Assembly (NCBI GenBank): GCA_036435485.1
Contig: CM071600.1
Coordinates: forward strand, 51,395,546-51,459,545
Direction: 5' to 3'
DNA from: Saposhnikovia divaricata
Lineage: Eukaryota; Streptophyta; Magnoliopsida; Apiales; Apiaceae
DNA length: 64,000 nt
The notes under the pieces are model-generated. The model was not told the origin of the DNA. It did no database searches and saw nothing but the letters and a program-made list of their open reading frames with translations. Positions 35,344 through 49,179 of the stretch are shown here, piece by piece (positions within the stretch are counted from its first letter, which is position 1; each line of letters begins with the position of its first letter). Both the position numbers and the translations under genes were made by a program.

Positions 35344-36111
35344 TGAAAGTATCAACAAAATTGTTGCAGCAGTAATTAAACACTTACTTTATCTAAATGC
35401 TCAATATTTTTGAAGTAAGTGTTGGCTGAAATATGATTTATAAATATTTCAAATCTATTGCATATGTTGAAAAATCATATTATGCCAACTTGAAATTTCG
35501 ATGAAATTTTAAAAAATCATTATTTAATTTATTAGAATATTCTTCATCGAATACTTCTGGTGAATTTCAGAAAGATAGTGAAAATTGAATTTTTATGAGT
35601 GAAAAGAATATTTCAATTAGACAGACTTCTCTAATTCAAACAGAGGCATTCTTGACTTCTCGAATACTATAATTGAGTTCTCTAACACTGAGTTCTCAAA
35701 TGGTATTTCTTGAGTTCTCGAATCATTTGAAATGGATGAATCCTCGCAGAGTGTCAGACCACTTTTTACTTTTGTCTGACACGCTAAACTCAATCATAAA
35801 ACATTAATTATTCAATTTTACATTTAATATACTGCCAGCTATCAGTTTCCACCTGCTTCAGTTATCGAATATGCCATGCATATTTGACATATCGAATAGT
35901 TGTTTTTCACTTCTCGAATACCTGACTTGTCGATACAAAACATGTATCTAATCGACAATTCAAGTATTCCTTTTTATACATCTACACAACTGCTCTACAC
36001 ACCACAATCGATTTCTTAAGCACCCACTCCTCTGAAACACAAAAACCTTAACCGCTAAACGCCAAATTTCTTCTTCAAACATTCAACTTCTCTTCCTTCT
36101 AGTCTATACAA
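35344..36111 (+). other. Spacer between pol and extra ORF
   Basis: AT-rich. From 35640 to 35960 it carries scattered TTCTCGAAT / TCGAATA words, the reverse complement of words in the LTR array, so LTR and spacer share inverted short repeats. It may hold splicing or leader signals for a subgenomic message of the downstream ORF; no signal can be assigned. Confidence 0.5.
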
Positions 36112-39100
36112 ATGGCATACAAACAGTTCAACACCAATTTCATCGCAATCTCCAGCGATTTCGAAGCACCCAATGCTAATTATAATTGTTTCGTGAAGTG
36201 ATGAATGAATCATACATCAAGACTGCTCTAACTGCTAACCCAATTCTATATCTAGACATGCCAGAGCAATTTTGGAATTTTGTGACTGTTGAAGTGAATG
36301 GCATAGAAAATGTTACAGAGACCTATACTATCTATTGCACGATTCAAAAGAAGGGAATCACAATCACAACTGAAGATATGAACAAGGCACTGGGACTTCA
36401 ACAAGAGTCATATGATCCTTTGGCCAAGGATGATGAACTGAACGAATTCTTCTCATTCATCCGATACTCAACCGATATCAATCTTGGGCACCTGAATAGG
36501 AAGTATTTGAGGAAAGAATGGAGTTTCGTATTTGCAACAATTCTGCAAGTTTTCACTGCTAGAAAGTCCAGTTTCGACCAAATCAGTGGCCCAATACAAC
36601 AGATAGTGTACTCCCTGGCCTATGATAGGAAAATTATTGTTAGGCTACTGATAATGAAAGAACTGTATGAGAGGCTTGGTAAGGACTCTTCTCAAAGAGG
36701 TAAGGATATCTTTTACCCTCGCTTTATTCAATCTGCACTCAATTATATAAATAAAACCTTGAATGAATTGCCGGGGTTAGATAAAAATAACATAGCCAAT
36801 ACTAAATCTATGTCCAAACTCATTTTTGGAAATCTGGATACAAGGAATGCTGTGAATGTAAGACTTGAGATTACGCCTCATATGACAGAAATCTTTAAGT
36901 CCTACCCTCATAACATTCTAATTGTGCTTCAAAATCTGAGTTAGCAACGCCCAAGCAAGTAGTACAAACTGCTAACCCAGGGCCTGCTATCCAACCCTCT
37001 AAACCAAACACTCTCCCAAACACTGAGCCAACTACATCATCCTCTCAACAGGGTGATGTTAGTAATAAGAAGAAGAAGAAGAAGAGAAAATACACTGGAT
37101 TGAGCATGTTATCAGAAGTAGCATTGAATGCTGAGGTAGGATTAGGAAGTGAGGAACCAGAGTCACCCTTAGTAAGGCCAAAGAAGAAGAAATCCAAGAA
37201 AACCACCTCCTCAGTCACACAAATGATTGAAGTTGTAAAATCAGGGGCAAACAGCTCACTAGATGTACTCTCTCAATAGGGTGCATCTATAGAATCAAGC
37301 ATTCTCCCCAATGTACCATCTTGTGAAGAGTCAGCACATGAGAGTAATAAGGCTAGCACAACACTGAGTGGAGAGCACATCCCAATTGAAACTCCCTCTA
37401 TCTCTCAGGGTGAGTTGCCAAAATCAATTCTATAAGACACTTCTCTTCCAGAAACTACAGTAGAAATTTCTTTGCAGCCTGTACCTCAAGTAATTGAGGA
37501 GCAAGGCATTGATCACCAAGAACTTCCTTCTCTTGGTGAGCCAATGGATTCAAGTAACTTAGTGCAAGACACTTTGCTCACCACCCAGAACATACATTTA
37601 GATGGTGAAGGAATGCATGCTGGGGCATCTCCTAATGACACTATCATAAACACAGAGGTTCCACTAGTTTTGACTAGGGATTCTGTGCCTGTGTCATCTA
37701 CTGTTGTAACTCATCCCACTCCTGTGGAGACAACAGTAGTAGAGTCATTCCATCCAGTTACAGAAGTTGCATCTGTAACTGAGGGGTCTAGCCTGCCTAG
37801 CTCTAGATCTGACTACATGTCATAATGGCTGAAGCCTGTGCAACATGCATGACAGTGCTTCAGGATCAGCGTCTGTTCCACAACAATTGATGGTTGAAGC
37901 ACTTCAAAGCTTAATTGTGGATCAGATTCCTGAGTTCTCAAAGATTGCTCAACATCTCCTCACTTCCAACATGCCAAATGCTGACTATGAGGCCATTCTA
38001 CTTTGTCACAAAGAAGATGTTGAGCAGCAGCAAGAAAAGGTAGTTAGCTGATGAAGCTGAGAGAGATGGCAATGTTGATGCCGGGTTGCAAGGATATGGT
38101 GGCATCTCTCTCAGTGAATCTCTTCAATATTTAAGGGAGGAATATATTACTTCATTAGGGTCCAATGCCAAATCTCTTACCCCTACTGAAGTATATGAGG
38201 CTATTAATGATGTACAAAGGAAGCTTGAAGGCTGCTCACTACCTAGGGAAAGGAGTTCAATCTGAAATTGAAAGAGTGTTCAAAGAAACAAGTAAGGTAG
38301 TGAGAGAACTTCAGACTCAATTCACCAAGGAATTTCCATCTTTGGAGTCTGTTTTCAGAAATGTCAAAGATTACAAAGCCACCTGTACTCGACTGGATGA
38401 TAGACTCCCTCTGGTACAAGCTTCCATCACAAACATCACATCTCAGATGGACAGACTCAGAGAACAGACAACTGATACCAATGCACATATCAATATTTTT
38501 TTGCAAATCAGTATGGAGATAAGCTGGTGACTAATGTCCCTCTTCATGACATGACAAAATTTGAGGTAGAGAGACTCAAAGAACAATCACTTACTGGATT
38601 CAAAGCTACAGAATTGCTCACAAAGGTGGATAATTTGGAAAAGGAAGTGAGTTCTCTCAAGCAGTACAATTTTGAGCTACAGAAATCTGTCAACCTAGTT
38701 AATGAAAAGTTGGACACTCAAGCTACCACAACAGCTGATGTTCTTCTTAATCAACAACAGATGCTGTCTGCCATGATGAAGCATATGGGTCTCTCTCAAT
38801 CAGAAGATTCACATCTTTTCAAACCTCCAACCTCCTTTTCAAACCCAGGAGCTCCATCAAAGACACCTGTGCCTGAGAACAATCCTAAGGGGGAGAAGAA
38901 AGTGATTCAAAATCAAAAGGGGATAAGAGTGGTTCGAGTAATCCAAGTAAGAATGATCATCCAAATAAGAATAATCTATGTCTTAAATCTCCGAATTCAA
39001 AACTAGGCAACCTGTGAGACAAAAGCAAGTAGCCAAGGAGGGTAAGTTGAAGTTGGAAAAAGTAGCTGTGGCTGCAGATTAAGGGGCCAAGCTAAAGCAA

Positions 39101-40973
39101 GTGGCTACAGTAGAAGTGGCCAAGGTCCCAGAAGCAAACCAATCTCAACCCCAACCACCTCCTCAAGAATATGAATTTCTAGTGCCTGACATTGCTAGAC
39201 ATTCTTCTCCAGTTGAACCATCAGAATTCAAAGATGTTCTTTCTCATGAGGTATGTCAAAAAGCTGCCAATTCAAAATTGTATCATGACATAGCCTTCTT
39301 GAAGAATCTACAGAATCAGAGGAAAAGAAGCAATTTCCACTACTTTGACTATATCAAGCTCCTGGTCCAAGACATATTTTTGGTCACTGTAGATAGAAGG
39401 CAAGTTGTTCAAAACAATCCTTATGCCCTCATCACCACTGAAGATAGAGAAGTCCTAGTCCACACTGCCAAATTTCTCTTTCACATATACTAGCCATACA
39501 AGTTCTATCTTGCTCTGAAGTTGCAACATTCATCAAGAAGATAGAATCAAATAGGTCAGAGGATAACATTAAACTTCATGAGAATCTTACAAGCTGTATG
39601 AGGTCTCAATTACCTCAGGTAATTCCTCAGCCTCTCTGTATTCTATATGAAGGAGCTACAGGGATTGTCTCCTTTAGATTTTGTCACCACCTCAATCCGA
39701 ACAACATGTCTACAATCAAGTATTTGGCTAGTGTCTTACATTCAAGAAGAGGAAAGTCAGAAACTGAGAAGTCAGCACTAGATATTCTGATTAAGTTTAT
39801 CAATTCACAGTCAAATGTTCAACCTGATTGTAAAGGAGACAAGTCATGAAGGAGAGATGGAGATGATCAAGATCAGGGTGGCAGCAAGGATAGATTTCAA
39901 AAGAAAAATAATGATAATAAAGAAAAGAGGAAGAGAAGTGGTAAAGGAGAGAAAGGTGATGATGATAAAGGAAGTGAGAAAGTGTATGAGAAAAAGGGTG
40001 GAAGACAGCAAGCCCAAAGCATCACTAGCAGTATTCCCACCACAACACAAGGATCTATGTCTAGGGTGGATGCAGTTAGTGATGAATTAACAAAATCTAT
40101 ACCCATGGCTTCTGAAACTGTCAAGCCATCTCTTACAAAGGAATCCCAACTCAAGAAACCACTTGTATGTCTCCACAAGCAAACTCCTAATGGTGTAATA
40201 CAATGGTCCAACCATAAAGGCTACAAATTCCTCTCTTGTAAGGAGATGAAAAAGACAAGATTTAAGCATGTAGCCAGAAAGGCAAGAAAGGTGAAGACAC
40301 CCTCATCCCAGGCACTCACAATTATTCCGAGACTAGATTTTCCACCTCTTTATGAAAATTATGATGAAGATCAGCTGGCATTTCTAAGAGCTCAAAGAAT
40401 CTATCATGTAGCAATTATGGATGACTGCTTAGAGTTTAAATATTCAGATGGTAGAGAGATGAAGTTCAAACATGGAATGTGTCCACATTGGGGAAAATTA
40501 TATGACATTGAAAGAATAATTGCATTACTGAACAGTGAAGACAAAGTGGAGAAGGTGTGGAAGTTGGAACTCATAGATTTCGTAAAAATGAAGACAGATC
40601 ATGAAGAGGAAGTGAGAAGGGAGTGCGTGGAGAAATGGAGGAAAAGAGAGGAGGAGCTTGATGCACTTGAAGCCAAAGCAGAAGAGTTAAGGGATAAAGG
40701 GTTGTGCATAGTTCAGTTCAATCCCTATGTTGTGAAGTATAGGAAGAGAAATAGAGATAAAGTCAATATTAGGATGAATCTGGTAAATACCCTGTGCTGA
40801 ATTAAGTACTTAAAGATTGTAAGGATTCAATTCTGCTTGAAGAACTTGATGCTATGCCAGCCATCATAAAAGCTATGGATGAAAATGCAAGGAAGGATGA
40901 AGAAAGGAAAAAGAAGGAATATGATGATCTACAAGCCAAAGCTCAGGGGATAAAATCAAGGGAAAATGGCTAG
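36112..40973 (+). pseudogene. Long 3' ORF of Sirevirus-like element (envelope-like position), decayed
   Basis: A start ATG at 36112 (MAYKQFN...) is followed by a frameshift near 36185, then an open stretch to 36944, and further pieces in three frames to a stop at 40971-40973. Together they span about 1,600 codons. The N-terminal 250 residues look globular (MPEQFWNF, then GITITTEDMNKALGL). The middle is Ser/Pro/Glu-rich and low complexity, with a Lys-rich KKKKKKRK run near 37070. 38165-38760 is coiled-coil-like, and the C-terminal part (39982-40973) is charged. By position this corresponds to the envelope-like ORF of Sireviruses. I see no convincing signal peptide, furin site or C-terminal membrane segment, so an envelope role is not supported here. 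Confidence 0.75.
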
Positions 40974-41132
40974 TATTTCTTCATAGTCTATAAGAATACT
41001 CTCCTTGTAATTCTATCCATACTATCAATCATTTCATACCTGTATTGTTCAAAGTTTTATCTTTATGTATGTTAGGCTTGTTATCAGACATGAAATTATG
41101 ACTAAGGGTCTTACTCACAAATTGGGGGAGAT

Positions 41133-42339
41133 TGTTAGTCACAGAGGCATGCCTGTACTCACCTAATAACAAGCCTAATTGTTTGTAATGCTTGCATTAC
41201 TTACATGACCCCTTTACTGGGGGAACCTCTAGTTGTAGAGTTTTAAGTTGTTTTAGTACCTGTAATAGGCACCAAAACTCTATCTGTGTAACTGTATAAA
41301 TTAGTCATGTAATAATGCTTGAAAGAAGATCCAGAGATCATGCCTCAAGCTTGAAGAACAAGGCTGTCAAAATAAACAAAGTTGGAATTTTAAAGATTGA
41401 AGATTTGCCTAAGTACTAATTCGATGAGTATTTTTGTCTGTTCGAGAAGTCTAGCTATCGAGAAGTCAAGGATTCGATATCTCAAAGAGTCGACAAGTCA
41501 ACGTTACATTCGATATCACAAGGACTTAAGAAGCTATTCGACATCTCCAGGATTCGATAAGTAAATTGTACCATTCGACAACTCAAGGACTCCTCAAGAA
41601 ATAGTCAGTTCGAGAAGTAGTTCGATATCTCAAGGACTCAGTATTCGAGAACTCAGAGTTATTTATTAAGTCAATCCTCGAATCAATCAATTAATTACTT
41701 CTCAAATAGATTTTCAGAGACAAATTACTGGAAATTGTACAAGTTAGAAACCTGCAACAAGCCAGTACAAGTACAGGACCACCATAACTTTAAGTGTACG
41801 TGGAAAGCCTACAAGGAAGCTTGGAGAGATATTTCAGAGACAGCTGCTAAAGTGGTGGTACTGAACAGGCTAAGAAGATGGTCAAATTGCATGCCGTTCA
41901 GAACCTTTCTCAAAAAAGGACAGACACCTTAGAAAGTAATTTTTGTTTGTTATGTCATCTGTAGAAAGTGAGTTGTACACATGTTCTGTAAGTGTACAAC
42001 CTCACCACTATTAGAGAGAGAGAGAGAGAGAGAGAGAAAAGATTTAAGAGAGCAATTCTTATATACTCAAGAGATATCTCTCTAAGAAAAAAAAGAAGTT
42101 GAGAATACTAACCTTTGTATTCACAGTTTGTAGCAAATATTGATTTAATAAAATATTAGATTAAAGTGAGTGTTGTGTTCGTGTGTTTCTTTTTTTCCAC
42201 ATGCATCTTCTGATAAACACAATCACACACTGAGCTACAAAAACATCAAACAAACGCTCTTTAGATTCATATTCAAAGAAAAGTTTGAAAATACATTCAC
42301 CCCCCTGTATTTTCTTTTGTGTGTATTTCATACTCAACA
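41133..42339 (+). repeat. 3' LTR of Sirevirus-like element
   Basis: 1,207 bp, matching the 5' LTR throughout. The GA microsatellite (42013-42038) is longer than in the 5' LTR, explaining much of the length difference. Confidence 0.95.
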
Positions 42340-44665
42340 AATATTTATTTTTAATAATTAGGATGACCGTAACGAAAACCAAACCAACAAATTTTCAATG
42401 TTTCGGCTTTAATATTATAGTATATATGTATATAGGCTTATACTGGTCTTCAATTTAATCCTCACAAGTATAATTATATTGAAAATATTTGTATTTAATT
42501 CTTCTAGGTTCAAATTTAATTCTTCTATCTTCAAAATATCACTGATATATTGAAAAAGGTCTCATTACACAAAAAACAAAAACATAATGGTTTTGAAGTT
42601 ATCCCTTTGGTTGCACTAGTAATGGGAGAGTTTAATATATATTAGCACAATAGCATGTGCAAAGCACAGATACCATTTAAATTCGTAGAATTCGATTGTT
42701 TATATTTTTGAAGTATATGATTCATAATTTTTGAAACATGGAGTGATAAATATATCTTTTATGAATACTTATAGTTGCTTAAACTTTTTACCTAAATTTT
42801 ACATATGATCGTAATAGTTTACTCACACTTAAGAATTCATATGAATTTTTATAAATAATTTAAAACACAGTAACTTAGAAAAGCAGAAGAGTACGTGAGT
42901 AGACATATATAGACAGTGCTCAAATGATAACTAATATTATAATGAGAACTGAGAACTAATTTTATGCTCAAATGTATAGTATGTGCATATATATACACCA
43001 TTCCACCAATAACTTACTAACACTTTTGTCATCAAATTTCAGCCACATTCCCGACCAAAACTTCCATAGCTCATTCATCTCATTTTTATCCTCTCACAAT
43101 AGAATTGAGTTTATGAATCCCTACTAATGTCTTTTTCAACCATTCGACCACCGTCCATGCCATCACCGACATCTTCGAATAATATCAAAATTTCAGATCT
43201 GAATTCTTTGTAATTTGTGTCGAAAAAATTTCGTATAATTTGGGTTTAAATTTTGGTGATTCAAGCTTAATTTTTAGTGATTCTACTATGATTTTCTATA
43301 ATGTAAGTGGTGATGCACATTCACGTATAATCTACATCTCCACCTTTAGCCTCCTAACTCTTCTATTTTGACAACTTTTTACACCATCTTCAATAATACA
43401 TCAACATTATTACCAACTCTTCAATAATATATTGTGTGTATATATATATACCATCTTCACTCAATCATTCTTTCGTGCTACGAAATCGACCACCACTCTA
43501 CAAATAGCTTGCGAGCATGTTTATCACTGAATTCCAACCACCCCATCTCCGCTAGCTCATTCATCTCATTTTTCGTCCTCTCATAGTAGATCAGAGTTTT
43601 TAAAGCCCCAACAAAATTATTTCCACCCACTCTATTGTCAACACCTTCACCGACATCTCCGAATCCTATCATAATTTCAAATTTTGAAAATTCTGGTATA
43701 TGTTCAAAATTTTTAGTGATTTAGATTAAAATTTTGGTGATTCAAATTGAATGTTTAGTAATTATGCTTTCATTTTGATTTTTTTGGTAGTGTAGATGGT
43801 GGTGTTGATGTGATTACAATAAAGATTTTAGTGATTTCGATCGTGATTCTGATGGTGGTGCGTGGTAGTGGTTGTGTAGTGGTGGTATCACATTGATGGT
43901 GGTACAATAGTGGTGTTGGCAATGTATTAGTGGTGATAATGATAGTAATGTATCCATAAAAAATAAACTAAAGAATTATTACACAAGTTATACATAGTTT
44001 TCTTTACAGAATGATTGATAATATGAAGTATATGATCTATTATTTTAGTTATGTACTATTATGTATGATTTCATATTTTATTCTTCCTTGGAACTCCATA
44101 AGTAGCCCATTAATTGTATTAATGTGTATATCTACATTACATGTAGATTTACTTAAAAATACACTTTTATTAACCTAAAATTTTGAATTACTTTAAAAAC
44201 AATCTAATTAGTAATTTTTAGAATCCAATCATTTTCATAGTCTTTAAATTCAACTAATCAATTTTTATAACTTGGGTATTATATATAATCTCATATTCTT
44301 TTTTTTAAAAAAAATATTTATCTTTATTAACATAATTTTACATCTTAATTTTTTAATGATTTATTTTTCATATATAATCTAATTTATAATGTCGTGTTAT
44401 AATCCAACTATTCTTTATTTTCTTTAATCGATAATCAAGATAGCATTTACATTTTATATGTATATTATTTTATTAATCACAGAGTCATGTTTTAACTTAA
44501 TATTAGGGGTATATGAATATTTTTATAAGTGCTCAAAAAATCAGGTTGGCCTATAATAAACATAAATTAGACAATATAACTCATTTGACAAAAAAATTTA
44601 ATTATTAGCAAGGTACTAATATTTTGATAATTTTATCTTGATTAAATCTTAAAATAAATATTAAA
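42340..44665. other. Copy B non-coding segment
   Basis: Aligns with copy A 7946-9960, lacking the SINE-like insert and the long TA tract. It has the same Helitron-like words near 42620-42665. No gene is recognised. Confidence 0.6.
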
Positions 44666-45060
44666 CACTACACCATATATTGCCTATGGCAATTCCTGAA
44701 AATTGTTGCTAAAAGGCCTAATACGGTTGCCATAGATTCTATGGCAATGCTTTTGCAAAATTTGGGCATGAACTTTGCTTGGGTTACAATACGTCCCTAT
44801 AGAAACTAATATAGTACCATATAGAAATGCTTTAATGTCATTGCAAAAATTTGTTATAGCAATGTTTTCCAGTCTATAGCAACAATTTAAATTCATTGCA
44901 ATAGGCTGTAGCAACCCTGTTTTGGATCTTTATTTTTTGTCTAGTATTGCAATACTTTAGTTATAGCAACGTTTAAGGTGACAATGGCAACAAATTTCTT
45001 TTTAATAGCAATGCTTTTAGTAAGTAATTAACAATAAATGGCAACATATTATGAGGCAAT
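44666..45060. repeat. Left TIR and subterminal repeats of CACTA
   Basis: After the terminal inverted repeat, words such as ATGGCAATGCTTTTGCAA and TTATAGCAATG recur in both orientations about every 20-40 bp. This is the array that the TNPA-type protein is known to bind in En/Spm. Confidence 0.85.
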
Positions 45061-45342
45061 AGCAATGCATTTCTTTAAAAAAAATGGACATGACCCATTT
45101 GTTCATATAGAAATCCACCATTAACATGGTATTTCATATACACCAAATATCCAAAAGAGTACCAGCTTGGTACATCATTATCACCTGCCCAAACACAGTT
45201 CCAAAACCATTCGGACTACATTGTCAACATAACCATTCAATGTCTAACGACTAAATGGAATAAACGACGACATAGACGTGGTAATTAAAGTTTACAATGT
45301 TCACCAAAAGCATAGATATAAATTAAATGAAAATGCTCCAAG

Positions 45343-48300
45343 TCAAGCATCTGCATCTTCTTCATCTGCCTTATCTCCATCCTCGACAGATTTATCACAC
45401 AATTCTTCAACAATGATTTTCAAAGTGGGATTCTCCTCAGCTATTTTTCCCAGAATTCTTTTCAATTTTGGGTTCATTTTCTCCTCCATTTCAGCAAATA
45501 TTTCTTCTCGTATCCTTCCCAGTTCCTTGCTATCATTTTTGATTGCCAAAGATTTCTTTGTCCTCCTGGTAATGCCACTTTTGCCAACAAGACAGTTTGG
45601 GCCATGTGCTGCAAAGTCAACTTCCACACAGGTCTGACCATGGTTTGTTTCATTCAGTTCATCGTAAAAATAATTGATATATTATCAAATTATCCCAAGT
45701 GCAAATTATATATTTTAGAACTAGCAAACAAGTAGATACCTAAAAATACTATTATTTACCTGCTTTTCGCAATCCTTGCGGGTTTTAGGATATAATTCTT
45801 TCTTTGTGGGTGTTTCAGGGGTCGCCTTTTTCTTTTTCTAGCATAAAATGAATAGAGTGAAACAAGAAAAGAAGTTATGTTAGTAATTGATTAGTTTTCA
45901 CAATAATATGCTATTTATTACAATACATAGTTATTAAGATTCCAAATTAGCATACCATGTCATTACGGATCTGCGCAAAACTAGTACGACCTGCATTGTG
46001 TGTGTCTTTAATTTGTCGGCGATTATTAGCATTTGTTTTAGCATTTTTCTTCGCATCTTCATCACCCTAATACTACAGCAACATCTTGAATTGTTCTAAT
46101 GGAACCCTTGGAGACCTCTTCCTTATCCGTTCCTCATTAGTTTCATATTTGGAATAATACTGCACCTTGAATCGACTTTTATACACTCTCCAAATTTCAA
46201 AAATAATCTTCAACACCTAATCTTTACCCTTCTCGGGAATGATATATTTTGTCTGAAAAATAAATAAAATAATTATAACTATAATATATAATTAAACAAG
46301 CCTCTTGTTCATACCACAAATTAAACAAGTTTTGGAATAAAAAAACATGACGAGGTGGTTTTTACCTTGATAAATTCCCACAACCCATTTTTTTGTTCTT
46401 GAAGAACTTGAAGCCAACTATGAAAATCAAGTGGCACACATTCTCTTGCTACTGCCTCCAAAAAACTGCTAAAGTCAGCTCTTATTTTGCCGCTTTTAGA
46501 AATCGGTTGCAATTCATGATTCAAGGTCCAAGTTGGTCTTTCATCTAGCCTTCTTGTAAAGACTGCATTCATTCTCGTAGGTCCTCTCTTCCGTTTGATT
46601 TTAGGTTCATCTATCAAAGTACACAAATAAATAAATAATTATAGTCGTGATTGGTAATTTTTAATTCCTCTACATATGTGTGCAATGTCATACATGTTAT
46701 AGTAATTGTGTTACCGAGATTCTCATTAATTGCTTCATCATTCACCACATTCAGTACCTCATTTATCTTTTCTTTTTCGGCCACTTCCCGATCCCTTTTG
46801 CGTTTTTGCATTTCCAGATATGACGCCATCGAACCAATTGCATTATTAGTATATGCCTTTTGTATTTGTTTCAATTGTTCAATATTAGTTGGCAGTGGCG
46901 AGGGAGGTGGTAAAATCTCTCCATCAGCTGGCTAGTAAAAGAATACCAAAAAATGAACATATAAATACAGAAAATGAAATAAAAAATACAGGAAATGAAA
47001 ATAAAAACATATACCTCTGTACCTAGAAGAGCATGTTCTGTTTTTGAACGAGTTGTTGGCCCGCTCCCAGGCTTCCTCTTTTCAACTTTCTTCTTCCTCT
47101 AAATAAAGAAATTTGAGTTTATTTCTACCGATAAAATAATAGATTCATAAGTTAAATGTTTTTTTGGTTTTAATGATTTTTACGATTCTTGGTACTTTTG
47201 TATTATCAGTTCAAATAAATAATGTCCCTATCAAATTATGTATTCCTTACTACACAAATAATAATGTACCTTGGGGGCAACTGGTTCTTGGTCATCCTCA
47301 CTAGTTGGAAGGATATCGTGTTCGCAAACGTACTCCCTATCAGTTTCTTGTTCAGAAAATTCTTCCACAACTATTTTTTCTTTTTTGAAATCCCAGTTGT
47401 GAAACCATATAACAGCTGCTTCAACCCAAGTTTATGACTGCGCTGCTTATTTTCTTCGATTCTCTTCTTTCTCATTTCTTCCGCTGGGATAATCTTAACC
47501 TGAAGTTGAGCTGCAAATTATAACAAGTTCAAAAAAGTATTATAACATTAATATAATGCATACAAACATCATTTTATATATTATAAGTTACCCCTTCATG
47601 TCCAACAATTTCTGTTGCTGACTTCCGTAGCTCCAACAATTCCGGCTGCCTCTGTTCTTGGTCATCCTCACTAATTGAAAGGCTATCATGTCCAGAAACA
47701 TACCCCCTATCGTTATCAGTCCATTCTTCTTCAAGTGTTTTTTTTTAACATTAGAAATATTTTTGGTTTCGAGACTAGCAGGCTGATGCTTCAACTTTGG
47801 TTCTTCAATGCCCTTCTCATTTCCTTCCACTTTCTTCTTTTTGTTTCCTTTAAATTCATTATTTTTTGACACACGCTTGTCATGTCCACCAATTTCTGCT
47901 CCACCTGCTCCTACAGTCAGCTCCTGGTCATGCTGATTTGGTTTCTTCTTATCCTTTCGTTCATGCTGAAGGGTTTGTATTGTGACATACTTTCGCTTCA
48001 CTTGAAGATCTTCACCTACAATAATATCATGAAAAGAATAGGACAACATAAAAAAAACTTGTCCTTAGCTTTGGCCTTACAATTACAATAATATCTGCGA
48101 ATTAAGGCTCTTAGTTAAGGTTTACCTTCAAAAAAACTTGTCCACGGCCTTACAATTACATGTGGCTGCAACTGCTTCACTGGCTGTATCGCCTTGTCAA
48201 CAACTGTGTCCAACTGTCAATATAAAGGTATAATGTAGAACCATATTTTAACCCATTACCAAGCTCACATGCTTTTGCATCATTACTTAGTAGTTTCCAG

Positions 48301-48480
48301 CCACCTCCTACTTTCTTCACATAAACCCCACCTATTTCAGTGTATCCAACTTCTTTGACATGCTCCATAATCACAGAGTAGGAGAATCTGTCAGGCTCCA
48401 TAACATCAGGAATTTTGATACATGTGCCACAATGGTATTTGGTTTTTAGGAACTGTCCCTTGTGATAGAACCTGAAAAAA
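45343..48480 (-). pseudogene. CACTA second protein (TNPA-like, Transposase_24 type)
   Basis: Minus-strand pieces read from 48480 down. The first encodes FYHKGQFLK and then DRFSYSVIMEHVKEVGY...YVKKVGGGWKLL, matching the PB1-like N-terminal domain found in plant CACTA and Mutator proteins. 48049-47588 is Lys-rich. 46626-46321 encodes KRGPTRMNAVFTRRLDERPT and continues through FSSFLEAVARECVPLDFHSWLQV into WEFIKVK, the conserved region of the plant Transposase_24 family. 45627-45343 encodes a charged, coiled-coil-like C-terminus. The pieces are separated by AT-rich gaps with plausible splice sites, so this may be a multi-exon gene rather than wholly broken. In En/Spm the equivalent protein binds the subterminal repeats and controls excision. 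Exon borders are not resolved. Confidence 0.7.
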
Positions 48481-49179
48481 AATGTTTATCTCCCATCCTG
48501 AAATTAAATGAAAGCATAAAACTAGTTAGTCCACAACTCAAGCTAATACAAGAGAATATCAAGTAAACGTGATAAAAATCTCAACAACAAATACTAAAAT
48601 TACTACCAAGTAAAAGGGAAAAAAATCACAAATTGACATTACAAGATATAGGAAAACTTAAAATCATTAATCATATTACAATCTTCAGTGAATTTAATTC
48701 CATATTACAATTTAGAGAAGTTAACATTACAATGCAGTTGAAAATATTGAACTAAATAAACTGAGACAGTAGAATTATCAAATCTATTCATTCGGAGTCT
48801 TTATCAGATCCTTCCTCTTCAATTAACTGATCAACATGAACTTGTTGCCTCGGAATATCTTCTCTACACCAACTAACACCATCAGTTTGATTTTCCAGTT
48901 CAAAGTTTACTTCAACATCATGCACTGTAGGTCTCAAAACATCTTCAAGTGCATCATTTTCATGTTCTTGATCATTATGCTCCCTTGGCGATTTCTTAAC
49001 AACATAATACAAATTATTTTCGGTACAACTTGAATATAGAATACTTGTTCTACTTGTGTAGCTAGAACAAACGGATCATCTTTCTAACATAATTTACTAT
49101 AATTGACTCTTGTCAGCCCACGACAATCCTTATCCTTTTGGTACCAAGAGCACTTGAACAAAACTACTGCAAAAGCTCC
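48481..49179 (-). other. CACTA intergenic/uncertain coding
   Basis: A minus-strand acidic frame at 49012-48788 (ending EEEGSDKDSE) follows the transposase C-terminal region and ends with the stop near 48788, so it is likely the acidic tail exon of the transposase gene. The remainder (48481-48787) is AT-rich and non-coding. Confidence 0.5.

Larger units (their letters stand above)
28353..42339 (+). mobile_element. Sirevirus-like Ty1/copia element with extra 3' ORF, 14 kb
   Basis: Paired LTRs (28353-29551 and 41133-42339), a primer-binding site TGGTATCAGAGC (29554-29565, initiator tRNA-Met), a polypurine tract TTGGGGGAGA (about 41122-41131) and a near-perfect target duplication (ATTAT 28348-28352; AATAT 42340-42344). 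Copy A retains the empty site near 6850. Order: gag with an extended coiled-coil region and second zinc finger, protease, integrase, RT, RNase H, then about 5 kb of further coding sequence before the polypurine tract. That layout matches the Sirevirus genus, in which an envelope-like ORF follows pol. LTRs are about 95-96% identical by eye. All reading frames are broken. Confidence 0.93.

Noticed and set aside
39844..40211. Minus-strand hydrophobic frames inside the Sirevirus-like 3' ORF
   Set aside because: They are the antisense of a Lys/Glu-rich stretch, which creates false Leu/Phe/Ser-rich segments.
36112..40973. Calling the extra ORF a true envelope gene
   Set aside because: Position fits, but I see no signal peptide, processing site or membrane anchor; kept as envelope-like position only.
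45278..45637. 119-codon plus-strand Ser-rich frame at the CACTA left end
   Set aside because: Antisense of the charged C-terminal exon of the second CACTA protein.
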